Assembly: GCF_024199985.1 (NCBI RefSeq) | Contig: NZ_JANARS010000008.1 | Span: forward strand, 1 to 64,000 | Reading direction: 5' to 3' | Source of the DNA: Nocardioides pinisoli | GTDB taxonomy: Bacteria; Actinomycetota; Actinomycetes; Propionibacteriales; Nocardioidaceae | DNA: 64,000 nucleotides | Part shown: one piece after another, positions 35,540 through 44,175 of the stretch | Layout: each line of letters starts with the position of its first letter | Position numbering within the stretch: the first letter of the stretch is position 1 | Made by a program: the position numbers and the translations under genes | The notes under the pieces: model-generated | Seen by the model: only the letters and a program-made list of their open reading frames with translations | Told to the model about the DNA's origin: nothing | Database searches by the model: none

Positions 35540-36358
35540 TCAGCCCGCCAGGAGCGCGACGAAGATCGCCGTGCCCGGCGTCAGCAGCCCGCGGGTGCGT
35601 GACCAACCGCCCCAGACCCGGTCGTGCTGCTCGGGCCACTCGGGCTCGACGAGGTCGACCAGCCTGAAGTCGGCCGCTGCGAGGAGGCGCACCCAGTCGC
35701 CGAGCGTGCGGTGGTGCTCGACGTAGGCGACCACGCCCGTCTCGTCGTCGACCTCGACGTAGGGCGTGCGGTCCCAGTAGGACTGCGTCGCGGTCAGGCC
35801 GGCCTCGCCCGGGTCGTCGGGGAACATCCAGCGGGTCGGGTGGGTGACGGAGAACGCGAAGCGCCCTCCCGGGCGCAGCACCCGGGCGACCTCGGCCACG
35901 GCGACGTCGATGTCGCTGACGAACTGGAGGGCGCCGAAGGAGCAGAAGACGACGTCGAAGCTGCCGGCGGCGAAGGGCAGGGCGGTCGCGGTGCCCCGCA
36001 CGGACGGCACCGCCACCCCCGTCTCCGCGTCGAGGCGCAGCGAGTGCTGCAGCTGGCGGTGCGACAGGTCGAGCCCGAACCCGCGGCCGCCGTGCGTGCG
36101 CACCCAGCGCGAGCACTGACCGGCGCCACTGCCCACCTCGAGGACGTCGAGGTCGGACACGTCGCCGAGGATCCCGAGCTCGTCCTCCGTGTGCCCCTCC
36201 GGGCCCCACACGAAGCCGGCGTCACCGAGGAACGCCCCGTGGGTGGCCTGGTACTCGTCGGCGTAGCGGTCCCAGTCGGGCCCGTTGGCGCTGCGCGACT
36301 CGTGCTCGGACACGGGGCGGCGCTCGACCCGCACGGACTGCGGCAGGTGATCCTCCAC
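35540..36358 (-). CDS. Class I SAM-dependent methyltransferase
   Basis: The 272-residue protein has motif I VLEVGSGAGQCSRWVRTHGG, acidic motif GLDLSHRQLQ, motif ATALPFAAGSFDVVFCSFGALQ and LRPGGRFAFSVTHPTRW, typical of Methyltransf_11. Two starts are possible. The GTG at 36358 has TACGCT 6 bp upstream (leaderless), while a GTG at 36313 would begin at SEHESRSANG, nearer the usual family start. The first is given because of the promoter fit. The substrate is unknown. It lies upstream of the SGNH hydrolase gene on the same strand with a gap of about 30 bp. Confidence 0.8.
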   Translation of the reverse strand: MEDHLPQSVRVERRPVSEHESRSANGPDWDRYADEYQATHGAFLGDAGFVWGPEGHTEDELGILGDVSDLDVLEVGSGAGQCSRWVRTHGGRGFGLDLSHRQLQHSLRLDAETGVAVPSVRGTATALPFAAGSFDVVFCSFGALQFVSDIDVAVAEVARVLRPGGRFAFSVTHPTRWMFPDDPGEAGLTATQSYWDRTPYVEVDDETGVVAYVEHHRTLGDWVRLLAAADFRLVDLVEPEWPEQHDRVWGGWSRTRGLLTPGTAIFVALLAG

Positions 36359-36364
36359 CCCCGG

Positions 36365-36370
36365 AGCGTA
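36365..36370 (-). promoter_or_regulatory. -10 element for the methyltransferase at 36358
   Basis: On the minus strand TACGCT ends 6 bp before the GTG at 36358. Confidence 0.4.
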
Positions 36371-36432
36371 ATGGTGCCGGTGCGCCGGGCGGACGACCGC
36401 CCGGCCCACCGGCACCCCAGGGGCGCGACGTC

Positions 36433-39015
36433 TCAGCCGACGCCGAAGGTGCCAGCGCCGGTCCGGCTCTCTCGGACGCGCGGGTCACGCGGACCCGAAC
36501 GCCAGTCAGCCGGGTTGGACCTGGCGCGCACCTCGGCACCGTCGCGTACGCCACCACGGTCGGTGTCGCACTTCGTCGGGTCGGTGCGGTCCCGGCCGAA
36601 CCGCTTGTTGGCGCTGCCGGTCACCTCGACCTTGTCCTTCAGGCCGTCGCGGTCGGAGTCCTTCTTCGTCGGGTTCGTCCGTGTCTTGCCGATCTTGAAG
36701 GACTTCTTCTTGGTCCTCACCTTCTGCTTGATCTTGACGCCCCTGACCTCCGTGCCGTCGCTCAGCCCGTCCTTGTCGGTGTCCTTCGACAACGGGTTCG
36801 TCCGGACCAGGATCGCCGTACGCGCCTTCCTGCCGCAGACCTCGAAGCGCTGACGGATCCGGACGCCCGCCACCTCGCGGCCGTCGGTGATCCGGTCGTC
36901 GTCGGTGTCCGCGTCGGTCGGGGCAGTCCCGTGCACGTCGACCTCGGCGCCATCGGTGAGACCGTCGCCGTCGGTGTCGTCGTCCAGCGGGTCGGTGCCG
37001 GTGGTGTTGACCTCCTGGCCGTCGGAGAGCCCGTCGTCGTCGGTGTCCGGGTCGTTGGGGTCGGTCCCGGTCGTGCCCTCCTGCTGGTCCGGCAGGTTGT
37101 CGCCGTCGGCGTCGCCGGGGGCGGGTACGACGGTGAAGGTCACCGTGTCGGCCCCGCTGGTGCGGTCGCCGATGGTCTGCGTCGCGGTCACGGTGTGCGG
37201 ACCGGGCTGAAGGACCACGCCCGAGCTGCACGACCACCGTCCGTCGTCGCCGACGACGGCGGTGCACAGGAGGACGCTGCCCTCCTGGACCTCGACCGTC
37301 GCGCCGGGCTGACCGGTGCCGGAGATCGCCGGCGTCGTGTCCTGCACCGTCGCGCCGGGCGCCGGCGAGGTGATGTCGGGTGCGGCCGGCGGAGCGGGCT
37401 CACCGCCACCCTCGAGGTCGATGGTGATCGTCACGGTGTCGGTGTCGGTGTTGCCGGCCTCGTCGGTGGCGGTCGCGGTGAGGGTGTGGTCGCCGGGCAG
37501 CAGCGGGAGGGTGGGTGTGCAGCTCCAGCCGCCCTGGGGGCCGACGGTGGTCTGGCAGACCGGGATGCCGTTCTCGGTGACCTCGATCGTGGCGCCTGCC
37601 TCGCCGGTGCCCGTGATGGTGGGCGTGGTGTCGTCGGTTGTCGAGCCGTCGGCCGGGGTCACGATGGTGACGGTGGTGGCGGTGTCGATCTCGAAGGTGA
37701 CGCTGTCCTCGGGTGAGGTGTTGCCGGCGTCGTCGGTGGCGGTGGCAGTGTAGGTGGCCTCGCCGTCGGGGAGGGGCTGGGCGGGTGAGCAGCTCCAGGC
37801 GCCGGTGACGGGGGCGGCCTCGGCGGAGCAGACCTCGTTGCCCTGGGCGTCCTCGACCACGACGGTCGAGCCGGGCTCGGCGGTGCCGGAGAACTCCGGC
37901 GTCGGGTCGTCGGTGAGCTCGCCGTCGGCCGGGGTCACGATGACCGGCGCGGCCGGGGCCTCGTCGTCGACGCCACACTCGACGCCGCCCTCGGGGGCCG
38001 TGGCCTCGACCGACATCGGCGCGATGTCGAGGTCGACGCTCGCGGCGTCGAGGACCCCGACGTCGAGCACGTCGAGCGAGATGCTCAGCAGCGCGTCGGC
38101 GGTGGCCGCGCCGGTCGGGCCCGCGGACAGGTCCTCGGCGGGGTACGCGGTGATGCTGAGGTCGACCAGCGGGTCGAGCAGCAGCGGGAGGTCGATGGGC
38201 TCGGGCTGGCCGTCGGCAGGAATGGTCACCTGCTGGCCGCCCACGGTGGCGACCACCGTCGGCGGGTTCGTGTAGCCCGCGGTGCCGGTCGTCCCGTCGG
38301 AGCGGGCCTCCAGCACGACGGGACTGGTGACGTCCACGGTCACGGCGCCGCCGAGGAGGCTGATGTCACCGACGGTCGTCGTGGTGCGCGAGACGACGTC
38401 GGAGCTCCCGGCCCCGTCGTCGTCCAGGAAGGTGCGGGTCCGGGTCTCCGAGGCGGTCACGTCCGCGAGGGTGCCCAGCCCGGGCAGGCTCGTCAGCGAC
38501 AGCCCGGCGAGCGTGGTCCTGGCGTCGGAGAGGACACGGTCCCCGTCGGCGTCGGCCGCGACGCAGGTGCCGAGGTCCTCCTCGCAGGCGGCCCGGGTGT
38601 CACCCGTGATGGCGCCGACCGTGACCACCGGGGCCAGGTCGACCGCGAGCAGGCCCTCGGCGCCCGGGTCGCCGCTCGGCGGCGCGACGGTCGACTGCTC
38701 GTCCAGGGTGAGCCCGGTGCCGATCAGGGTCCCGTCGAGGTTCGCGGCGTTGGCGCTGCTGGTGCCTGCCTCGACGCTGCTCTCGACCGTGCTGCGGCTG
38801 TGGCCGACGGCCACACCCGCCAGGTCGAGCGAGAGCAGGTCGACGTCGAGGCCCACGATGTCGCCGTGGGCGTCGGCGGAGTACGCCGCTGGGAGCGGTG
38901 CCGCCGCGGCCGGCGGCTGGGCGAAGGCCAGGAACGAGCCCGGTAGTGCGATGGCCGTGGCGATCGCCAGCGTCCTCGTGGACCGGCCCCGTGACCGGTC
39001 GTGTCGTCGATGCAT
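36433..39015 (-). CDS. Large secreted protein with Ig-like and thrombospondin type 3 repeats
   Basis: The 860-residue protein starts with a signal peptide ([17 protein letters not shown], cleavage near AAAAP). A choice-of-anchor-like region (about 40-345) follows. Three bacterial Ig-like domains come next, each with the pattern PADG/PAPG...TP.ISGTG..GATVEV and a W-S-C motif (about 355-640). The C-terminal 220 residues are Asp-rich TSP3-like repeats ([26 protein letters not shown] and others) that should bind calcium. One repeat carries an inserted module ([12 protein letters not shown]) also found in the SGNH hydrolase gene. No enzyme motif is seen, so it is probably a surface or adhesion protein. 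AGGGGGA precedes the ATG at 39015. Confidence 0.75.
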   Translation of the reverse strand: MHRRHDRSRGRSTRTLAIATAIALPGSFLAFAQPPAAAAPLPAAYSADAHGDIVGLDVDLLSLDLAGVAVGHSRSTVESSVEAGTSSANAANLDGTLIGTGLTLDEQSTVAPPSGDPGAEGLLAVDLAPVVTVGAITGDTRAACEEDLGTCVAADADGDRVLSDARTTLAGLSLTSLPGLGTLADVTASETRTRTFLDDDGAGSSDVVSRTTTTVGDISLLGGAVTVDVTSPVVLEARSDGTTGTAGYTNPPTVVATVGGQQVTIPADGQPEPIDLPLLLDPLVDLSITAYPAEDLSAGPTGAATADALLSISLDVLDVGVLDAASVDLDIAPMSVEATAPEGGVECGVDDEAPAAPVIVTPADGELTDDPTPEFSGTAEPGSTVVVEDAQGNEVCSAEAAPVTGAWSCSPAQPLPDGEATYTATATDDAGNTSPEDSVTFEIDTATTVTIVTPADGSTTDDTTPTITGTGEAGATIEVTENGIPVCQTTVGPQGGWSCTPTLPLLPGDHTLTATATDEAGNTDTDTVTITIDLEGGGEPAPPAAPDITSPAPGATVQDTTPAISGTGQPGATVEVQEGSVLLCTAVVGDDGRWSCSSGVVLQPGPHTVTATQTIGDRTSGADTVTFTVVPAPGDADGDNLPDQQEGTTGTDPNDPDTDDDGLSDGQEVNTTGTDPLDDDTDGDGLTDGAEVDVHGTAPTDADTDDDRITDGREVAGVRIRQRFEVCGRKARTAILVRTNPLSKDTDKDGLSDGTEVRGVKIKQKVRTKKKSFKIGKTRTNPTKKDSDRDGLKDKVEVTGSANKRFGRDRTDPTKCDTDRGGVRDGAEVRARSNPADWRSGPRDPRVRESRTGAGTFGVG

Positions 39016-39173
39016 CTGAAGTTCCCCCTGTGGCGTTCAGTCGTGCCGATCCCCGCCAGACCCACACGACGGTGATGTCATGTCAGTGGTCACAACGAGG
39101 TACCCACAATTTGGTAACACCGCCCCCGGGGAACCCAGCGCGACCGGCCGCGCCGGGTAGCAGGTCCCCGTGC

Positions 39174-39179
39174 CACCAT
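39174..39179 (+). promoter_or_regulatory. Possible -10 element for the phosphotransferase gene
   Basis: CACCAT lies 6 bp before the GTG at 39186. The match is weak, but spacing and lack of a ribosome binding site agree with the other leaderless genes here. Confidence 0.3.
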
Positions 39180-39185
39180 GCGTGG

Positions 39186-40088
39186 GTGAGCGAGCTCGGT
39201 ACGACGATGCGACCGCTGGCCGGCGGGCACTCGGGACGCACGTTCGTCGCGGAGGTCGCCGGCGAGCGGGCCGTCGTACGGCTCTACCCGCCCGATGACC
39301 CGCGGGGTGAGGCGGCTCCCGAGGTCGACCAGGCGGTGCTGCGGCTGGTGCGTGGCCTGCTGCCCGTCCCCGAGGTGCTCGAGGTGCGGCGCGCGGAGGC
39401 CGGCGCGGGGCACCCCGGGCTGCTCGTGACGTCCTGGATGCCGGGGGAGCGGGGCGACCTGGTCGTCGCGCGGCTCTCGGACGCCCGCGACGAGGACGGT
39501 CTCCGGCGACTGGGGAGCAGCACGGGCGCCGTCGCCGCCACGCTCGCCGGGATGCCGATGCTGCGGCCCGGACCGTTCGTCGACGCCGAGCTGACGCTGG
39601 GCCACTTCCCCGACGGCGGCCTCGACGAGTGGGTCGCCCAGCGGCTCGGGCGCTGGCCCGAGGCCCGGCGTACGGCGCTGGCCGAGGTCGCCCGTCGCGC
39701 CCAGGACCTGCTCGACGCGGCGCAGCGGACCTGCCTCGTGCACAGCGACCTCAACCCCAAGAACCTCCTCGTCGACCCGGACACCCTCGAGGTGACGGGC
39801 GTGCTCGACTGGGAGTTCGCCCATGCCGGGCACCCGTGGACCGACCTCGGCAACCTGGTGCGGTTCGAGCGGGACCCGTCCTACGTGGCCGGGGTCCTCG
39901 GCGCCTGGACGGCACGACACGGCGGAGCCGTCGACGCGCTGCTCGACGGGGCGCGGGCGGCTGACCTGTGGGCGCTGGTCGACCTCGCCGCCAGGGCGGG
40001 CGACAACCCCGTCGCCGATCGCGCCGCCGCGCTCCTGCGAGCCGTCGCGGAGACCGGTGACCTGCACGCCCGGCCCGCCGCGTCCTGA
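39186..40088 (+). CDS. Aminoglycoside phosphotransferase-family kinase
   Basis: The 300-residue protein has an APH-type kinase fold. The N-lobe has LAGGHSGRTFVAEVAGERAVVRLY with the ATP-binding Lys replaced by Arg. The catalytic Brenner motif is CLVHSDLNPKNLLVD (near residue 183), and the metal-binding motif is GVLDWEFAHAG. The family includes small-molecule kinases acting on sugars, homoserine or antibiotics. Nothing here shows antibiotic resistance. The GTG at 39186 starts the protein directly before the N-lobe. It sits between the envelope region and rpsA. Confidence 0.8.
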   Translation: MSELGTTMRPLAGGHSGRTFVAEVAGERAVVRLYPPDDPRGEAAPEVDQAVLRLVRGLLPVPEVLEVRRAEAGAGHPGLLVTSWMPGERGDLVVARLSDARDEDGLRRLGSSTGAVAATLAGMPMLRPGPFVDAELTLGHFPDGGLDEWVAQRLGRWPEARRTALAEVARRAQDLLDAAQRTCLVHSDLNPKNLLVDPDTLEVTGVLDWEFAHAGHPWTDLGNLVRFERDPSYVAGVLGAWTARHGGAVDALLDGARAADLWALVDLAARAGDNPVADRAAALLRAVAETGDLHARPAAS

Positions 40089-40131
40089 TCGCGTCGGGAG
40101 CCCGGTTCGCGCGTGGTCCGGAGCTTGCTCC

Positions 40132-40167
40132 TGAGCGTGGGTCTGAGCGTGGGTCTGAGCGTGGACC
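40132..40167 (+). repeat. 12-bp tandem repeat upstream of the rpsA promoter
   Basis: TGAGCGTGGGTC occurs at 40132-40143 and 40144-40155, followed by a partial copy (TGAGCGTGGACC) at 40156-40167. The array ends 16 bp before the putative -35 box of rpsA. Confidence 0.6.
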
Positions 40168-40183
40168 GAGCGTGCCCCGCCGG

Positions 40184-40214
40184 TTGGACGCGGGCCGTCG
40201 CGCGCGCGTAGTCT
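40184..40214 (+). promoter_or_regulatory. rpsA promoter
   Basis: TTGGAC (40184-40189) and TAGTCT (40209-40214) are separated by 19 bp. Transcription from here would give a leader of roughly 145 nt before the rpsA ATG, long enough for regulation by S1 or another factor. No known riboswitch fold is recognised in the leader. Confidence 0.45.
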
Positions 40215-40366
40215 TGGGAGTTGCGCCAGTCGTCTGCCCGGCTTCCATACCGAGCGAACCCGGGCTCGCCGCGTCGCCGCGCGTGATCAGTCACCGTCGG
40301 GGGCCAGTGAAACGGACAGCTGCACGCGTCCGCACGACTCCATCCATCCAAGGAAATCCCTTCCAT

Positions 40367-41854
40367 ATGACGAGCACGCTCTCCACTCTTCCGGACTACG
40401 ACGCCCCTCAGGTGGCTGTCAACGACATCGGGTCCGAAGAGGACTTCCTCGCGGCAATCGACGCGACCATCAAGTACTTCAACGACGGTGACATCGTCGA
40501 CGGCACCATCGTCAAGGTGGACCGTGACGAGGTCCTCCTCGACATCGGCTACAAGACCGAGGGCGTCATCCCCTCGCGCGAGCTGTCGATCAAGCACGAC
40601 GTCGACCCCAACGAGGTCGTTTCCGTGGGCGACAAGGTCGAGGCCCTGGTCCTCCAGAAGGAGGACAAGGAAGGCCGCCTGATCCTGTCCAAGAAGCGTG
40701 CTCAGTACGAGCGTGCCTGGGGCACCATCGAGCAGGTCAAGGAGGAGGACGGCGTCGTCGAGGGCACCGTCATCGAGGTCGTCAAGGGTGGCCTCATCCT
40801 CGACATCGGCCTCCGTGGCTTCCTCCCCGCCTCGCTGGTGGAGATGCGTCGTGTGCGCGACCTGCAGCCCTACGTCGGCCAGACGCTCGAGGCGAAGATC
40901 ATCGAGCTCGACAAGAACCGCAACAACGTGGTCCTGTCGCGCCGCGCCTGGCTCGAGCAGACCCAGTCCGAGGTTCGCCACGGCTTCCTGACCCAGCTCC
41001 AGAAGGGCCAGATCCGCAAGGGCGTCGTCTCCTCGATCGTCAACTTCGGTGCGTTCGTGGACCTCGGCGGCGTCGACGGCCTCGTCCACGTCTCCGAGCT
41101 GTCGTGGAAGCACATCGACCACCCGTCCGAGGTCGTCGCCGTGGGCGACGAGGTCACCGTCGAGGTCCTCGACGTCGACATGGACCGCGAGCGTGTCTCC
41201 CTGTCGCTGAAGGCGACGCAGGAGGACCCGTGGCAGCACTTCGCCCGCACCCACCAGATCGGCCAGATCGTGCCGGGCAAGGTCACCAAGCTGGTGCCCT
41301 TCGGCTCGTTCGTCCGCGTCGAGGAGGGCATCGAGGGCCTGGTGCACATCTCCGAGCTCGCCGAGCGTCACGTCGAGATCCCCGAGCAGGTCGTCCAGGT
41401 CAACGACGACGTCATGGTCAAGATCATCGACATCGACCTCGAGCGTCGCCGGATCTCGCTGTCGCTCAAGCAGGCCAACGAGACCGCTGCGGCCGCCGAC
41501 GTGGAGGAGTTCGACCCGACGCTCTACGGCATGACCGCGACCTACGACGAGCAGGGCAACTACGTCTACCCCGAGGGCTTCGACCCCGAGACGGGCGAGT
41601 GGCTCGAGGGCTTCGACGAGCAGCGCGCGATCTGGGAGGACCAGTACGCCAAGGCGCACGCCCGCTGGGAGCAGCACGTCAAGCAGCAGGCCGAGGCCAA
41701 GGTGGCCGAGGCCGAGGCCGGCGAGGCCACCTCGTACTCCTCGGGCGGCGACGTCGCCGAGGGTGGCGAGACCGGTGGCGACACCGGCGGCTCGCTCGCC
41801 TCCGACGAGGCGCTCCAGGCGCTCCGCGAGAAGCTGACCGGCGGCTCCAACTGA
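40367..41854 (+). CDS. rpsA: 30S ribosomal protein S1
   Basis: The 495-residue protein has four S1 RNA-binding repeats (about 33-102, 120-184, 205-273 and 290-358), each with the pattern G.V..I...GAFVDL...GLVHVSELS. This is the usual number in actinobacteria (six in enterobacteria). The C-terminal tail is acidic and rich in Glu, Ala and Gly, with short tryptophan-containing segments. S1 helps the 30S subunit bind mRNA. The ATG at 40367 has AAGGAA 11 bases upstream. A strong terminator follows the gene. Confidence 0.97.
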   Translation: MTSTLSTLPDYDAPQVAVNDIGSEEDFLAAIDATIKYFNDGDIVDGTIVKVDRDEVLLDIGYKTEGVIPSRELSIKHDVDPNEVVSVGDKVEALVLQKEDKEGRLILSKKRAQYERAWGTIEQVKEEDGVVEGTVIEVVKGGLILDIGLRGFLPASLVEMRRVRDLQPYVGQTLEAKIIELDKNRNNVVLSRRAWLEQTQSEVRHGFLTQLQKGQIRKGVVSSIVNFGAFVDLGGVDGLVHVSELSWKHIDHPSEVVAVGDEVTVEVLDVDMDRERVSLSLKATQEDPWQHFARTHQIGQIVPGKVTKLVPFGSFVRVEEGIEGLVHISELAERHVEIPEQVVQVNDDVMVKIIDIDLERRRISLSLKQANETAAAADVEEFDPTLYGMTATYDEQGNYVYPEGFDPETGEWLEGFDEQRAIWEDQYAKAHARWEQHVKQQAEAKVAEAEAGEATSYSSGGDVAEGGETGGDTGGSLASDEALQALREKLTGGSN

Positions 41855-41888
41855 TCCGCTGATCGCCACGTAGCACCCACGTAGCACC

Positions 41889-41924
41889 ACGACGGCCCGC
41901 CGGGGAGACCCGGCGGGCCGTCGT
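41889..41924 (+). terminator. rpsA terminator
   Basis: A perfect 16-bp stem (41889-41904 with 41909-41924) around the loop GAGA. There is no T-tract, as is common in high-GC actinobacteria. Confidence 0.85.
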
Positions 41925-41961
41925 CGTGCGCGGGGGCGTGCCACGGTCAGGGTCGATCCGC

Positions 41962-41967
41962 TAGAAC
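41962..41967 (+). promoter_or_regulatory. -10 element for the patatin-like gene
   Basis: TAGAAC lies 7 bp before the ATG at 41975 with no ribosome binding site. Confidence 0.35.
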
Positions 41968-41974
41968 TGGCGAC

Positions 41975-42817
41975 ATGACAGGACGCGGCACGTCGGCACT
42001 GGTCCTCGGCGGCGGGGGCATCACCGGGATCGCGTGGGAGCTCGGGGTCCTCACCGGGCTCGCCCGCGCCGGCGTCGACCTCACCGGCGCCGACATCGTC
42101 GTCGGCACCTCGGCCGGATCGGTCGTGGGCGCGCAGGTGACCAACGGACTGCCCCTGGAGGAGCTCTACGCCGCCCAGCTCGAGCCGGCCGACGCCGAGC
42201 TCGGCGGTCGGCTCTCGCGCATCGCAGCGCTCAAGCTCGTCCCGCCCTACGTGCTGCCCGGGAGCGGGCGCGACAAGCTCGCCCGCGTCGGGCGGGTCGC
42301 GCACGCGTCCCACGCGCCCGGCAGCGTCGACCGCGAGGGTGTCATCCGCTCGCGGCTCCCGGCCCACGACTGGCCCGACCGCGACCTGCGCATCACCGCC
42401 GTGGAGACCACGACCGGCGAGTTCACGGTCTTCGGACGGGACTCCGGCGTGGACATGGTCGCGGCGGTCGCGGCGAGCTGTGCCGTGCCGACGGTGTGGC
42501 CGCCCGTGGAGATCGACGGACGTGCCTACATGGACGGCGGCATGCGGTCCACGGCCAACGTCGACGTCGCGGCAGGTGCCGAGCGGGTGGTCGTCCTGGC
42601 GCCGCTCCCGCGGTCGCTGAGCAAGAAGGTGTCGATCCGGGCCCAGCTCGAGCGCGTCGGTCCGCGCGCCTGGTCGGTGGTGACGCCCGACGCGGAGGCG
42701 CTGGCGGCCTTCGGCCGCAACCTGCTCGACCACACCAAGCGCGCCGTCGCGGCCGAGACCGGGCTGCGCCAGGCACGTGACCTCGTCGACCAGGTCGGCC
42801 CGGTCTGGGCCGCCTGA
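41975..42817 (+). CDS. Patatin-like phospholipase
   Basis: The 280-residue protein has the patatin oxyanion loop ALVLGGGGITGIAWELG (near residue 9), the nucleophile elbow GTSAG (Ser near residue 49) and the catalytic Asp in the YMDGGMRS motif (near residue 190). It has no signal peptide, so it is probably a cytoplasmic or membrane-associated lipid acyl hydrolase. It ends 3 bp from the convergent AMP-binding gene. Confidence 0.88.
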   Translation: MTGRGTSALVLGGGGITGIAWELGVLTGLARAGVDLTGADIVVGTSAGSVVGAQVTNGLPLEELYAAQLEPADAELGGRLSRIAALKLVPPYVLPGSGRDKLARVGRVAHASHAPGSVDREGVIRSRLPAHDWPDRDLRITAVETTTGEFTVFGRDSGVDMVAAVAASCAVPTVWPPVEIDGRAYMDGGMRSTANVDVAAGAERVVVLAPLPRSLSKKVSIRAQLERVGPRAWSVVTPDAEALAAFGRNLLDHTKRAVAAETGLRQARDLVDQVGPVWAA

Positions 42818-42820
42818 GTC

Positions 42821-44095
42821 TCAGACCAGGTCCTGCAGCGCGTCGCGCCGCACCTTGCCGGTGGCGGTCATCGGCAGGCCGGTGACGGCGACGTAGGCCT
42901 TGGGTCGCTTGGCGGGCGCCAGGACGAGACGGGCGTGCGCGTCGAGCTCGTCGCTCGAGACGTCGCCGACGACGGCCGCGCACACCCGCTGCCCCCACTG
43001 GGGATCGGGCAGGCCGAAGACGGCGACGTCGCGGACGCCGGCGACCTCCCGGAGGGCGTTCTCGACCTCGAGCGGGTAGACGTTGACACCGCCGGTGATG
43101 ATCAGGTCGGTGCGGCGGCCCTCGAGGTGCAGGTAGCCGTCGGGGTCGATCCGCCCGACGTCGCCGACGGTGAACGCCGGCCCGTCCGGGGTGTCTCGCC
43201 ACGCGGCGGCGGTCTGCTCGGGGGCGCCGAGGTAGGTGAACCGGGCGTGCGGCGGGACGGCGCACCAGATCCGGCCGTCGTCGTCGACGGTGAGCGTGCG
43301 GCCGGGTCGGGCCCGGCCCACCGTCCCGGGACGTCGCAGCCACTCCTCGGACCGGCAGGCCGTGAACTGGCCCTCGGTCGAGCCGTAGAACTCCCACGTC
43401 GAGCCGTCCGGGAACCGGTCGACCAGCTCCCGCTTCACCTGCGGGGGACACGGTGCGCCCGCGTGGGCAACCAGGCGGAACGACGACAGGTCCGGCGCCC
43501 CGACGGCGTCCCAGTGGGCGAAGAGGCGCTGCAGGTGGGTCGGCACGCAGAACATCGTGGTCGGACGCTCGCGCTCGATCGCCGCGGTCACCGCCGCCGG
43601 GTCGAACTTCCCGGGCACCACGATCCGGCCGCCGGCGAGGAGGGTGCCGGTCGCGAACCGCAGGGGCGCGGAGTGGTGGAGCGGGCTCAGCACCAGGTTG
43701 ACGTCGTCGGCGTCGAAACCCCACAGGTCGCGCTCCTCGGCGACCAGCGCCTCCGCCTCGGCGCGGGTCAGCAGGCCGGACCACACGCCCTTTGGAGTGC
43801 CGGTCGTGCCGCTCGTGCAGTGGATCGGCCGGCCGAGCGGCAGCGAGCGGGACCGGTCCGCCCGACCGGTGAGCAGCTGCTGCACCTGGGCGTCCGAGGT
43901 GACCACGAGGTCGGGGGCGATCGGCTCGAGGATGCGGCCGAGCTCGGCCTGCGTGAGCGCCGGGTCCAGCGGGACCGGGAAGACGCCGTCGGTGAGGAGC
44001 GCGAGGACCAGGTCGACGTACGACGCGGAGCCGGGGACCAGCAGGGCCACCCGGGCGCCAGCAGGGAGGACGTCAGCGGTGTCGGGGCTCGCCAT
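42821..44095 (-). CDS. AMP-binding (acyl-CoA synthetase-like) protein, short form
   Basis: The 424-residue protein has the adenylate-forming motifs CTSGTTGTPKGVWSG (A3), EFYGSTEGQ (A5), FTVGDVGRIDPDGYLHLEGR (A7) and GGVNVYPLEVENAL (A8), plus the catalytic Lys region TATGKVRRDALQD (A10). It is about 80-100 residues shorter than usual. The missing part is at the N-terminus, where the first core strands are reduced. All catalytic motifs remain, so it may be active on a small carboxylic acid. The ATG at 44095 has CACAAT 6 bp upstream and no ribosome binding site. Confidence 0.83.
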   Translation of the reverse strand: MASPDTADVLPAGARVALLVPGSASYVDLVLALLTDGVFPVPLDPALTQAELGRILEPIAPDLVVTSDAQVQQLLTGRADRSRSLPLGRPIHCTSGTTGTPKGVWSGLLTRAEAEALVAEERDLWGFDADDVNLVLSPLHHSAPLRFATGTLLAGGRIVVPGKFDPAAVTAAIERERPTTMFCVPTHLQRLFAHWDAVGAPDLSSFRLVAHAGAPCPPQVKRELVDRFPDGSTWEFYGSTEGQFTACRSEEWLRRPGTVGRARPGRTLTVDDDGRIWCAVPPHARFTYLGAPEQTAAAWRDTPDGPAFTVGDVGRIDPDGYLHLEGRRTDLIITGGVNVYPLEVENALREVAGVRDVAVFGLPDPQWGQRVCAAVVGDVSSDELDAHARLVLAPAKRPKAYVAVTGLPMTATGKVRRDALQDLV

Positions 44096-44101
44096 GGAGG
44101 C

Positions 44102-44107
44102 ATTGTG
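44102..44107 (-). promoter_or_regulatory. -10 element for the AMP-binding gene
   Basis: On the minus strand CACAAT ends 6 bp before the ATG at 44095. Confidence 0.35.
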
Positions 44108-44125
44108 TCCGTACCGGGTCACGCG

Positions 44126-44158
44126 CCCGCACCCGCCGGGATCGCCGGCGGGTGCGGG
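44126..44158 (-). terminator. Terminator of the giant secreted protein gene
   Basis: A perfect 14-bp stem (44126-44139 with 44145-44158) around a 5-nt loop, starting 18 bp after the stop codon of the gene that ends at 44176. Confidence 0.8.
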
Positions 44159-44175
44159 AGCAGGGTGCGTGCGGG

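Noticed and set aside
39186..40088. Antibiotic resistance gene
   Set aside because: The kinase belongs to the broad APH family, but nothing in sequence or context shows action on an antibiotic.
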